NCBI RefSeq assembly: GCF_003347605.1
Contig: NZ_QDFZ01000005.1
Coordinates: 186,001 to 250,000 of the forward strand
Length of the DNA: 64,000 bases
Direction of reading: 5' to 3'
From: Chryseobacterium sp. KLBC 52
Lineage (GTDB): Bacteria > Bacteroidota > Bacteroidia > Flavobacteriales > Weeksellaceae
Below the pieces are notes generated by a model that searched no databases, had not been told where the DNA came from, and saw only the letters and a program-made list of their open reading frames with translations. Both the position numbers and the translations under genes were made by a program. Of this stretch, positions 53,284 to 61,212 are shown in pieces (within the stretch, counting starts at the first letter, position 1; the number at the start of each line of letters is the position of its first letter).

Positions 53284-53367
53284 ATGGCTAATTTTCATTA
53301 TGATCTGAAAAAAAACAAAAAAACTCAACCTCTTCATTTAGGCGGACGAATGTGTATGTGTTGTTGA
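53284..53367 (+). CDS. Predicted 27-residue leader peptide ending in cysteines
   Basis: An ATG at 53284 opens a 27-codon frame with stop TGA at 53365-53367. The peptide begins MANFHYDLKK, is basic in the middle, and ends GGRMCMCC, with three of the last four codons encoding cysteine (TGT). It begins five bases after the cysI stop, so translation could pass straight from cysI. A small hairpin CAAACA-AAGC-TGTTTG lies at 53385-53400, 17 bases beyond the stop. Cysteine-rich leader peptides control sulfur genes in Actinobacteria by ribosome stalling when Cys-tRNA is scarce. The same logic would fit the TonB receptor gene downstream. I do not know a described family; existence as a gene is a prediction. 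Confidence 0.6.
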   Translation: MANFHYDLKKNKKTQPLHLGGRMCMCC

Positions 53368-53384
53368 TTTTCAAAATAACAATA

Positions 53385-53410
53385 CAAACAAAGCTGTTTG
53401 AAGTTTTTGA
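53385..53410 (+). other. Small hairpin downstream of the leader peptide
   Basis: CAAACA (53385-53390), loop AAGC, TGTTTG (53395-53400), then AAGTTTTTG. A weak terminator-like structure at a distance where a ribosome stalled at the Cys codons could influence it. Confidence 0.35.
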
Positions 53411-53437
53411 ATTATTATGAAACTTTACGAGACTGTC

Positions 53438-53461
53438 ATTGCGAACCGAAGGTGAAGCAAT
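53438..53461. repeat. Short intergenic repeat hairpin, family R5
   Basis: ATTGC-GAACC-GAA-GGTGAA-GCAAT, flanked by TGTCATTG and CAATCTCAG. This is a fragment of the TGTCATTGCGA...GCAATCTC repeat familiar from many Bacteroidota intergenic regions. Confidence 0.5.
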
Positions 53462-53485
53462 CTCAGCAATACTATTAATGGCTTA

Positions 53486-53540
53486 AACCACTCCGTCAAA
53501 AATTCTTTGAATTTTCGCCACCCCTCCAAAAGAGGGGAAT
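53486..53540 (+). repeat. Two-hairpin intergenic repeat, family R1, copy B
   Basis: Same unit as 13211-13265. Hairpin 1 (AAAATTC-TTT-GAATTTT) is unchanged. Hairpin 2 is CCCCTC-CAAAA-GAGGGG: different bases but still paired. It sits in the 274-base gap between the leader peptide and the TonB receptor gene. Confidence 0.8.
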
Positions 53541-53641
53541 TCTAAGCCCTTCAATTGTAATTGTAAACAATATAGAAGACTTTCATCATAGAAGTAAAAA
53601 AATTCAGACAGCTTCATTCTCAACCTAAAAAATGAAGCAAA

Positions 53642-56518
53642 ATGAAAAACAAAAAACAGGGAAATTTTCTACCAAAAGCAGGTATTATTGCATTCACATT
53701 TCTATTCTTTAACTTCGCAGAAGCGCAGCAGCAGCTTATAGAGCTTAGCGGAAGCATCAAAAATACAGATACACGCAAAAGTCTTGACTCTGTAAAAATA
53801 CAGATCGAAAATACACAGGACATTGCATTAACTGATAAGCTGGGTAATTTTAAGCTCAGAACCAGAGTTACCATTCCATTTCGGGTAGTGGTTCAAAAAG
53901 ATGGTTTCACGAGTCAAACTGTTGAAATACTTTCACCTTCCAACAAAATAACAATAGGGTTAAACCCACAAAATACAATTATTGATGATGTCGTGATTTC
54001 CGCATCCAGAGTTCCGGAAAAAATATTAAGATCACCAATTGCCATTGAAAAAATTGATATTAAAACCATCAGAGAAAGTCCGGCAGCATCATTCTATGAA
54101 ACACTGGAAAATGTAAAAGGGCTTCAGCTTTTAACCTCAAGTCTTACGTTGAAAATTCCTAATTCAAGAGGTTTCAATTCTCCTAATAATTTTCGTTTTA
54201 TGCAGCTGGTAGACGGAGTAGATGTACAGTCGGCAACATTGGGAGTACCGTTGGGAAATGCCATTGGGCCTACAGAACTGGATATTCAATCTATGGAAGT
54301 TACGCCTGGAGCCGCTTCTGCATTATACGGAATGAATGCCATCAATGGTTTGGCAAGTTTACAGACCAAAGATCCGTTTACTTCCGAAGGAATAAGCGTT
54401 TATTTCCGTGGTGGAGTGAATCATGTAGACAATGTTAACCATAAAATAAGTTCGTTAGGAGAAAGTGCTATCCGTTTTGCAAAGGTGATCAATAAAAACT
54501 TTGCTGTTAAAGTCAATGCCTCTTATTTCAGCGGAACCGACTGGATTTCCAATAATCTGACCGATCAGAATTCAGGATCACTTGTTACAGCCAATCCTAA
54601 TTTTGCACTGGCCAACAATCCGGCAGAAGACCTTTGGAATAAATACGGTGATGAAAGAAATAACCGTGTAGCTGTAAAGGTGGACTACAACGGAAAACCA
54701 ACCACGTTCAATGTTTCCAGGACTGGCTATCTGGAGAAAGATCTGGTAAGTCCGGATGTGAAAAATATCAAGTTTGATGCAGGATTGTACTACCGTTTCG
54801 GAGATCAGTGGAGAACCTCTTACGTGTATCGTTATGGCTTACTGGACGGAACTTTCCAGAGAGGAAATAAAATCCGTCTGCAGAATGCTACGGTTCAGAA
54901 CCATAAAATAGAACTCACAGGAAAAGAACTGACCTTCAGAGCTTATGTATCCATAGAAAATACGGGAGATTCTTATAATCTGAAACCGTTGGCAGATAAT
55001 CTTGATCTTACCAACCTTTCCAATACGAACTGGAAAAATATATTTCAAACGACGCTCCAGAATAGCCTGAATTCAGGAGTTAATCTTAATGATGCATTCA
55101 CCTTAGCGCGCCAGGAAGCAGATAAAAACAGAGTTGTACCGGGAACGGCAGCCTTTGAGCAATTAAAAAATACCATCATCGGAATCAACAACTGGGATTC
55201 GGCCAATGGAGGTGTAGCAGGAGCTCCGGCAACGGGCGGAGCAAAACTTGAACAGAAATCCCGCTTTTATCAGGGTGAACTTACCTACGATTTCAGCAGA
55301 TTTGTGAAGATATTCAACCTTCTTGCAGGTGTAGATTACCGTTTGTACAGCATTACTCCGGATGGAAACAATTTTGTCGATTTCAACCGTCCGGTGAATG
55401 AAAGAAACATTCCTTTAGCCAATGGTACTTTTGGAAAAGATGTGATTTATCAGAAATATGGTGCTTTTGCACAGATTACCAAGCTTTTCTTTGATGATAA
55501 ATTAAAAATTAACGCAGCTTTACGTATCGACAGAAACCCTGAATTTGAAGCAAAACTGAATCCGAGAATCAGTGTTGTCTATTCTCCGGTGAAAGAGCAT
55601 AATTTCAGAGCTTCTTTCCAGAACGGATATCGTTTTCCATCACTATTTGAAGCCCTTTCTTTTGTGAACAACGGAAACGTAAGAAGAGTAGGCGGACTTT
55701 CAAAAGTGAATGACGGATTAGGCTATCTGGAAAATTCTTACACATTGGCTTCCATTGATAAATTCACCTCAGCAGTAAATGCAGATGTAGATGCAGGGAA
55801 AACCCAGGCTCAGGCGGCTCAGGATAACAAACAGCTTTTAACTGTAGCCAATCTGCAGAAATTACAGCCGGAAAAAATCAATTCATTTGAAGTAGGGTAT
55901 AAGTCCACTTTTTTCAATAATAAACTTGTGCTGGACTGGGATTTTTATTACAATATTTACGAAGGATTCCTTGGTCAGGTAGAGGTGGCAGTTCCAAAAA
56001 ACAGTCAGGTAGGAAGCAATACCGCTGTTCTTGCTATGCTCGATAGAAGCAAACAGGATCGTTATAGAGTTTATACCAACAGCAACAATACGTACAAAAG
56101 CTATGGAACGTCTTTAGGAATTCGTTATAATATCACAGGAAATTATAATGTGAATACCAATGTTTCTTATAATGATCTTGCTTCCAATAATAGTTCAGAC
56201 CTGTTTATCACCGCTTTCAACACCCCGAAATGGATGGTAAATGTAAGTGTTGGAAACAGAGAGATTGTTAAAAATATAGGGTTTACCCTTGTGGCAAGAT
56301 GGCAGAGTGGCTTTATGTGGGAAAGTCCTTTAGCATCCGGAGCAATTCCTGCTTACTATACGATTGATGCCCAGGCTACATGGAAACTTCCTGAAATTCG
56401 TGCGAATATTAAAATTGGAGCCACCAATCTGCTGAACCGTCGTTATTTCCAGTATGCAGCAGGTCCTGAAATCGGAGGACTCTACTACCTCGCTTTTACT
56501 TATGATTTAAAACTGTAA
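53642..56518 (+). CDS. TonB-dependent receptor of the sulfur cluster
   Basis: A 958-residue outer-membrane receptor: signal peptide (ending NFAEAQ), carboxypeptidase-regulatory-like domain (about 30-115), plug (VIDDVVISASRVPEKILRSPIAIEKI ... GAASALYGMNAINGLASL) and a large barrel ending FTYDLKL. It lies between cysI and the CysG-TauE fusion (five bases before the latter). It therefore probably imports a sulfur source such as a sulfonate, sulfate ester or thiol compound too large for porins, or an iron complex needed for siroheme. The ligand is inferred from context only. Confidence 0.88.
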   Translation: MKNKKQGNFLPKAGIIAFTFLFFNFAEAQQQLIELSGSIKNTDTRKSLDSVKIQIENTQDIALTDKLGNFKLRTRVTIPFRVVVQKDGFTSQTVEILSPSNKITIGLNPQNTIIDDVVISASRVPEKILRSPIAIEKIDIKTIRESPAASFYETLENVKGLQLLTSSLTLKIPNSRGFNSPNNFRFMQLVDGVDVQSATLGVPLGNAIGPTELDIQSMEVTPGAASALYGMNAINGLASLQTKDPFTSEGISVYFRGGVNHVDNVNHKISSLGESAIRFAKVINKNFAVKVNASYFSGTDWISNNLTDQNSGSLVTANPNFALANNPAEDLWNKYGDERNNRVAVKVDYNGKPTTFNVSRTGYLEKDLVSPDVKNIKFDAGLYYRFGDQWRTSYVYRYGLLDGTFQRGNKIRLQNATVQNHKIELTGKELTFRAYVSIENTGDSYNLKPLADNLDLTNLSNTNWKNIFQTTLQNSLNSGVNLNDAFTLARQEADKNRVVPGTAAFEQLKNTIIGINNWDSANGGVAGAPATGGAKLEQKSRFYQGELTYDFSRFVKIFNLLAGVDYRLYSITPDGNNFVDFNRPVNERNIPLANGTFGKDVIYQKYGAFAQITKLFFDDKLKINAALRIDRNPEFEAKLNPRISVVYSPVKEHNFRASFQNGYRFPSLFEALSFVNNGNVRRVGGLSKVNDGLGYLENSYTLASIDKFTSAVNADVDAGKTQAQAAQDNKQLLTVANLQKLQPEKINSFEVGYKSTFFNNKLVLDWDFYYNIYEGFLGQVEVAVPKNSQVGSNTAVLAMLDRSKQDRYRVYTNSNNTYKSYGTSLGIRYNITGNYNVNTNVSYNDLASNNSSDLFITAFNTPKWMVNVSVGNREIVKNIGFTLVARWQSGFMWESPLASGAIPAYYTIDAQATWKLPEIRANIKIGATNLLNRRYFQYAAGPEIGGLYYLAFTYDLKL

Positions 56519-56523
56519 TCAGG

Positions 56524-58041
56524 ATGAGCAATTCATTATATCCCATATTTTTAAAACTTGAAAACCTTTCACTGCTGATCATCGGTGGTGGTAAGGTTGC
56601 TTTGGAAAAACTGGAATCTGTATTAGGGAATTCACCCGAAACTTCCATCAAACTGGTAGCCAAAGAGATTATCCCCGAAGTCAGAACCTTACAAAATCAG
56701 TTTTCCAATATTATAATGCACGAAAGAGCCTATGCCGATCATGATTTTAATGATGCTGATCTGGCCATTATTGCGGTAAATGATATTGAACTGGCAGGGG
56801 AAATCAGAGAAAAAGCCCAGGAAAAAAATGTACTGGTCAATATTGCCGACAAGCCGGATCTATGTGATTTTTATTTGGGTTCCATTGTTAAAAAGGGAAG
56901 TCTCAAAATAGCCATTTCCACCAACGGAAAGTCCCCGACCATTGCTAAAAGATTAAGGGAAACCTTTACAGAAGTGATTCCTGATGAAATGAATCATGTA
57001 TTAGACAATATGCAGCATATCCGCAATCAACTGACCGGAGATTTCAATTACAAAGTAAAAGAACTCAATAAAATTACTACGGAATATCTGTCAGACGGAA
57101 AAGTTGCTGCAAAACCAGACATGGAAATTGAAAAACTGATCAGTATAACAAAAACTGCTCAGAGAAAAGCCAATATTTATCTGGCCATCATAGGAGTTTT
57201 ACTGCTTTTCGGACTGTTTGGACTTGTGGTGTATCAGTTCAATCTTTCCGGAGATATCCAGTATTTTCTGAATAAAGATGGTCATGTTTTTTACTGGATG
57301 CTGTTTGCCGGATTTATGGCAGAGATTGTTGCCGGCTCCATGGGAATGGGATATGGAGTGATATGTACCACGATCCTTTTGCTACTGAATGTTCCGCCTC
57401 CCGTTGTAAGCGCAAGTATTCATTCTGCAGAATCTTTTACCACTGCAGCCGGAAGTTTCAGTCATTATAAACTGGAAAATGTCAATAAAAAAATGGTATG
57501 GGTTTTATTCCCGCTGGCTATTGTAGGCTCTATCATAGGTGCTTTAACGTTGTCTCACTATGGCGAACACTACGCTCATATTGTAAAACCTATTATTGCC
57601 TGCTACACCTTGTATCTTGGAATCAATATTTTAAAAAATGCATTCAAAGATAAAAAATCAGGGCAACGGAGAACCAAAAGAAGAACAAATCTCAGAGTAT
57701 TAGGTTTGGTAGGAGGTTTTATCGATTCTTTTGCAGGAGGTGGTTGGGGACCATTGGTAACCGGAACATTGATTAAAGAGGGAAGAATTCCCCGTTATGT
57801 AGTGGGAAGCTCTACTGTTGCTAAGTTTTTACTGACTATTACGAGTGCCATTACCTTCATTTTTACCATTGGTATCCATCACTGGAATATTGTGTTGGGG
57901 CTTTTGCTGGGTGGTGTTTTTACCGCTCCGTTTTCTGCGATGCTTACGGCAAAACTTCCAACAAAGAAAATGTTCGTGGTGGTAGGAATGGTGGTTATTG
58001 CCATGAGCCTTATTACGATAATAAAATCAATCTTATCGTAA
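56524..58041 (+). CDS. Fusion: CysG N-terminal (precorrin-2 dehydrogenase/ferrochelatase) plus TauE/SafE permease
   Basis: A 505-residue two-part protein. Residues 1 to about 195 match the siroheme-synthase N-terminal module: YPIFLKLENLSLLIIGGGKVALEKL binds NAD, VNIADKPDLCDF contains D109 at the place of the catalytic Asp of CysG, and TNGKSPTIAKRLRE follows. A membrane helix at about 220-237, then residues 255-505, form a TauE/SafE (TSUP) permease with about eight helices (AGSMGMGYGV and GGFIDSFAGGGWGPL are the two mirrored motifs). The first part completes siroheme synthesis after SUMT. The second may move sulfite or sulfate across the inner membrane. The join is in frame with no stop. Confidence 0.9.
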   Translation: MSNSLYPIFLKLENLSLLIIGGGKVALEKLESVLGNSPETSIKLVAKEIIPEVRTLQNQFSNIIMHERAYADHDFNDADLAIIAVNDIELAGEIREKAQEKNVLVNIADKPDLCDFYLGSIVKKGSLKIAISTNGKSPTIAKRLRETFTEVIPDEMNHVLDNMQHIRNQLTGDFNYKVKELNKITTEYLSDGKVAAKPDMEIEKLISITKTAQRKANIYLAIIGVLLLFGLFGLVVYQFNLSGDIQYFLNKDGHVFYWMLFAGFMAEIVAGSMGMGYGVICTTILLLLNVPPPVVSASIHSAESFTTAAGSFSHYKLENVNKKMVWVLFPLAIVGSIIGALTLSHYGEHYAHIVKPIIACYTLYLGINILKNAFKDKKSGQRRTKRRTNLRVLGLVGGFIDSFAGGGWGPLVTGTLIKEGRIPRYVVGSSTVAKFLLTITSAITFIFTIGIHHWNIVLGLLLGGVFTAPFSAMLTAKLPTKKMFVVVGMVVIAMSLITIIKSILS

Positions 58042-58240
58042 GACAAGTATAAAATTAAAGAAAAATAAGCGCAAAGATTTTAATGTTTTACTTTATTTTG
58101 AGGGATCATAGGGAAAAATTAATGATACAGTTTACGGACATTATCATTACTCATTTTTAGTAAAAATCTGAAACCATTAAAACTTTGCGTTTTTTATTTT
58201 TAAATACTTTTTAACTTTATAGTTCTCTGGAGGTTTTGGG
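58042..58240. other. Intergenic region, no gene seen
   Basis: AT-rich sequence after the cys cluster. It contains scattered words such as AAACTTTGCGTTTTTTATTTT (58179 onward) that resemble parts of the repeats elsewhere. No clear terminator hairpin or promoter was recognised. Confidence 0.35.
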
Positions 58241-58468
58241 TACGCAAAGACGCAAAATGAAATAAAAAAAACTGTTATAAGAACACAAGGATTTTATCTC
58301 CGATAAAATTGAATACAGCATACTTTGTTTTTTATCTCACGCTGATTTTGCAGATTATGCAGATCTTAATAAAAAATCTGCGTAATCTGTATCATCTGCG
58401 AGAAAAATGAATAATACTTCCCGCTTTCTGAAAATCTCCCATTGAGCAAAGTTGAAATATTCTTATGT
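58241..58468. repeat. Long intergenic repeat, family R2, copy 2 (inverted relative to copy 1)
   Basis: The reverse complement of the element at 11829-12055. Shared landmarks in reverse order include TACGCAAAGACGCAAAA, TTATCTC-GATAAAATTGA, TTTTTTATCTCACGCTGATTTT, TCTGCGTAATCTGT, ATCTGCGAGAAAAA and CAAAGTTGAAATATT. It fills the end of the gap between converging genes. Confidence 0.75.
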
Positions 58469-58500
58469 CTTAATTATGATAAAGTTTACTCATGATAGTA

Positions 58501-59409
58501 TCAATTAAAAGACTTCCTGAAATCTAAAGGAGAAACAGCAGTCTGATTTTTAAATAAGCGATGAAAAGACTGAGGATGTTCAAATCCTAAATTGTAGGCA
58601 ATCTCCGAAACAGACATTGTAGTGGTAGACAACATTTCTTTTGCTTTTTCAATCACTCTGTTCTGAATATGCTGCTGGGTTGTCTGTCCCGTATGAACTC
58701 TCAGCATATCACTCAGATAATTGGGACTTATTTTCATCTGTGCAGCCACAAACTGTACTGTAGGAATCCCAGTGACCAGCAGTTTTTCATTTTTAAAATA
58801 ATCATCGAGCAACGTTTCAAGCTGGGTTAAAAGATCATGATTCACTTTTTTCCGGGTTAAAAACTGACGGTTGTAGAACCTGTCACAGTATTTTAAGAGT
58901 AAATCAATATTGGAAACCAACAAATCCTGAGTAAAACCATCCATATTGGATTCAATCTCTCTGCTGATATTATCCATGATGTCCGTTACCGATTTTTCTT
59001 CTTTCTCAGAAAGATACAGGGCTTCATTGGCAGAATAAGAGAAATAGCCATAATCCTTTATAGCAGATGCTAGCGGATATCCCTGCAGAAAATCAGGGTG
59101 AATAACGAGTACATTTCCTCTCACCTCAGAAAGTAAAATATCTTCAAACTGAAGTACCTGATTAGGAGCAATGAAATACATAATTCCATCCTCAAAATCA
59201 TAATAATGCTGTCCATATTTGCATCTTCCAGCACAGTCTTTTTTTATCGAAACTACATAGAAATCTGTGGTTACAGCACTCAGAATAGTTTCCGGATCAA
59301 CATTCACTTCATTAAAATCAAACACACTGATCAAAGGATTGGAAGGCCTTTTCAAGTTCAGGAAGTTGTGTAATGCAGTGATGGATGTTACTTTTTCGGG
59401 AGCTTTCAT
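58501..59409 (-). CDS. AraC-family transcriptional regulator
   Basis: A 302-residue regulator. The N-terminal 170 residues contain a sensor with a cupin-like end (DFEDGIMYFIAPNQVLQFED). The C-terminal 110 residues hold two helix-turn-helices (TVQFVAAQMKISPNYLSDMLRVHTGQT and SVSEIAYNLGFEHPQSFHRLFKNQT). It stands upstream of no obvious structural gene on its strand. The neighbouring NmrA-like gene on the same strand lies 121 bases upstream and is a possible target. Effector unknown. Confidence 0.87.
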   Translation of the reverse strand: MKAPEKVTSITALHNFLNLKRPSNPLISVFDFNEVNVDPETILSAVTTDFYVVSIKKDCAGRCKYGQHYYDFEDGIMYFIAPNQVLQFEDILLSEVRGNVLVIHPDFLQGYPLASAIKDYGYFSYSANEALYLSEKEEKSVTDIMDNISREIESNMDGFTQDLLVSNIDLLLKYCDRFYNRQFLTRKKVNHDLLTQLETLLDDYFKNEKLLVTGIPTVQFVAAQMKISPNYLSDMLRVHTGQTTQQHIQNRVIEKAKEMLSTTTMSVSEIAYNLGFEHPQSFHRLFKNQTAVSPLDFRKSFN

Positions 59410-59423
59410 TTTATTTCTTTTTT

Positions 59424-59477
59424 ACCACCCCGTCAAAAATTCTTTGAATTTTTGCTACCGCTCCGGAGGATGGGAAT
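59424..59477 (+). repeat. Two-hairpin intergenic repeat, family R1, copy C
   Basis: Same unit as 13211 and 53486. Hairpin 1 keeps AAAATTC-TTT-GAATTTT; hairpin 2 (CTCC-GGA-GGAT) is partly decayed. It lies 14 bases upstream of the AraC start codon, so it may affect that gene's leader. Confidence 0.75.
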
Positions 59478-59530
59478 ATTTTGTCCTTCGGTGGTGGTAT
59501 TGGTGTTTCTAAGGTACTTATTTTAAGGGA

Positions 59531-60469
59531 TTATTTTGTCGTTTGCTGTTCTTTTTTTATCTGTTCAATTCCCTGTCTGTAGGTCGTTACCGGAAATTCT
59601 GGAAATCTTTTCCTGAATTTTGAATCATCAAACAGATTATCATATTGGTATCTTGGAAGCAGTTCCTGTAATTCTTTTGCATTTTTGTTGAATAAAGATC
59701 CTACGGTAAAAGCCAGTTTTGGAATAACAGAATACCTTAACTCTTTGCCATAAATGTTAGAAGCTAAGGCAATGAATTCTTTATAAGTTAATTTATGATC
59801 ATCCACGGGTAGATGCCACGTCTGTCCGTAAGCATCCGGAGTATTTCCAATTAAAGCAGTGGCGCGGCTTGCATCAGGTGTCCAGATCAGGCTTCGCAGT
59901 TGATCATCTCTTAAAGGTACTTTCAGCTTTTTATTCTCCTTAATTGCATTGAAAATAAGGCTATTCGTAATACTCTGCGTTTTTCCAGGGCCATAAAATT
60001 CAGGAGCCCTGCAGATTACAGCCTGTATTGTTCCGGCTTTCATCTCTTTTAAAAGCATTTCTGTCATCTGTTTTCTTACAATTCCTTTTCTTCCGACAGG
60101 ATCAAACGGGGTTTGTTCGGTTAAAACAAGATTGTTTTGAGGATACATATAGGTGTTATCAAAAAACACGAGCCTGGTACCATTGATTTTACAAGCTTCA
60201 ATAACGTTTTTCATGATGACCACGAATTGCTTTTCCCACAGATCGGTATCCATAGGAAGTCCAAGGGTGAAGTAAGCAATTTCACTTCCTTTCACAGCTT
60301 CAATTGCTTTTTCTCTGTCTGATAAATCTGCAGAAAAAACAGTGTCAGTATCATTTACTTTTTTAGCATTTCTGCTGACAATACGGATATCTGAGGTATA
60401 GTTTCTCTTAAGCTCTCTTGCCAGTTCTTCACCAATCTGTCCATTGGCTCCTAATATAGTTTGCATCAT
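59531..60469 (-). CDS. NAD(P)-binding protein, NmrA/extended SDR-like
   Basis: A 312-residue Rossmann-fold protein of the atypical SDR class. The cofactor motif GANGQIGEELARELK is at the N-terminus, with acidic SADLSDREKAIEAVKG after strand 3, as in NmrA/NAD-dependent epimerase proteins. It lacks a clear YxxxK at the usual position and may be a sensor or a sugar/quinone reductase. A frequent partner of AraC regulators in these genomes, as here (AraC gene downstream on the same strand). Function unknown. Confidence 0.82.
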   Translation of the reverse strand: MMQTILGANGQIGEELARELKRNYTSDIRIVSRNAKKVNDTDTVFSADLSDREKAIEAVKGSEIAYFTLGLPMDTDLWEKQFVVIMKNVIEACKINGTRLVFFDNTYMYPQNNLVLTEQTPFDPVGRKGIVRKQMTEMLLKEMKAGTIQAVICRAPEFYGPGKTQSITNSLIFNAIKENKKLKVPLRDDQLRSLIWTPDASRATALIGNTPDAYGQTWHLPVDDHKLTYKEFIALASNIYGKELRYSVIPKLAFTVGSLFNKNAKELQELLPRYQYDNLFDDSKFRKRFPEFPVTTYRQGIEQIKKEQQTTK

Positions 60470-60715
60470 TTTTTATTTTGAGGGTTATGTATTGTGTTGA
60501 AAATAAATTGAATATCCTCAACAGCTGTTATTGATGATGCAAAATTCGGGCATAATTGTAAAAACAGAGTAGCAGAATCTATGGAAGTTGTAACATAATC
60601 TCAGATCACGTAAAAAACCGGGAAAGAAAAGCTGACAAAATTTGAATAATATCCTTCTTCTTATTCTCTCTGTAACCTTTTATATCCCGGTCTTAATCGT
60701 TTTCTTTGTTCTTTA

Positions 60716-61105
60716 TCATTTTCTGTCCAAAGCCAGACCATTGTCATCAATTCTGCTGATCAAAATGTAGAACAATCCTGCATAGATCATCTGAATGCCC
60801 ATTGCTTCCCAGTTTTCAACAGTGCTGCTTCCAAAAAGTAACAGGATAATCAGAGAAGCTCCGGCTATAGCCGCAATACGGGTTTTAAAACCAATCATCA
60901 GCAATAACCCGATGAGAAATTCTAAAAAGGGGAGTGTAACACCAAAAAGATGGACCAATGGCTGTGGAAGCCAGCTTGTTTCAAAACCTTTCATCATTCC
61001 TGAGGCGAAGTCCTGCAATTTTACGAGGCGGACCAATCCATGTCCCAAAAGGTTGATTCCCATCGGTACACGCAGGAAAAAATAGGCTGTTTTTATATTA
61101 TTCAT
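60716..61105 (-). CDS. DoxX-family membrane protein
   Basis: A 129-residue inner-membrane protein with four hydrophobic helices, counted from the ATG at 61105 (MNNIKTAYFFLRVPMG). A longer frame with a TTG start has no support. Family pattern: LLGHGLVRL, HLFGVTLPFLEFLIGLLLMIGFKTRIAAI. DoxX-like proteins are linked to thiosulfate:quinone reduction or to membrane redox complexes, but most are uncharacterised. A single gene here, 107 bases downstream of the deacetylase gene on the same strand. Confidence 0.82.
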   Translation of the reverse strand: MNNIKTAYFFLRVPMGINLLGHGLVRLVKLQDFASGMMKGFETSWLPQPLVHLFGVTLPFLEFLIGLLLMIGFKTRIAAIAGASLIILLLFGSSTVENWEAMGIQMIYAGLFYILISRIDDNGLALDRK

Positions 61106-61212
61106 AGAGGTATTTTTAGGATGGAAGAGCGAAGATGGAAGATAGAAGTTATACAAGTCATAAAACTGCTGTACAGACTTCGATAACTTCCTGCATCCAG
61201 CTTCCAGCCTCC

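Noticed and set aside
61106-61156. Longer DoxX protein from a TTG
   Set aside because: DoxX proteins begin directly with the first helix; the extra 17 residues have no counterpart in the family pattern.
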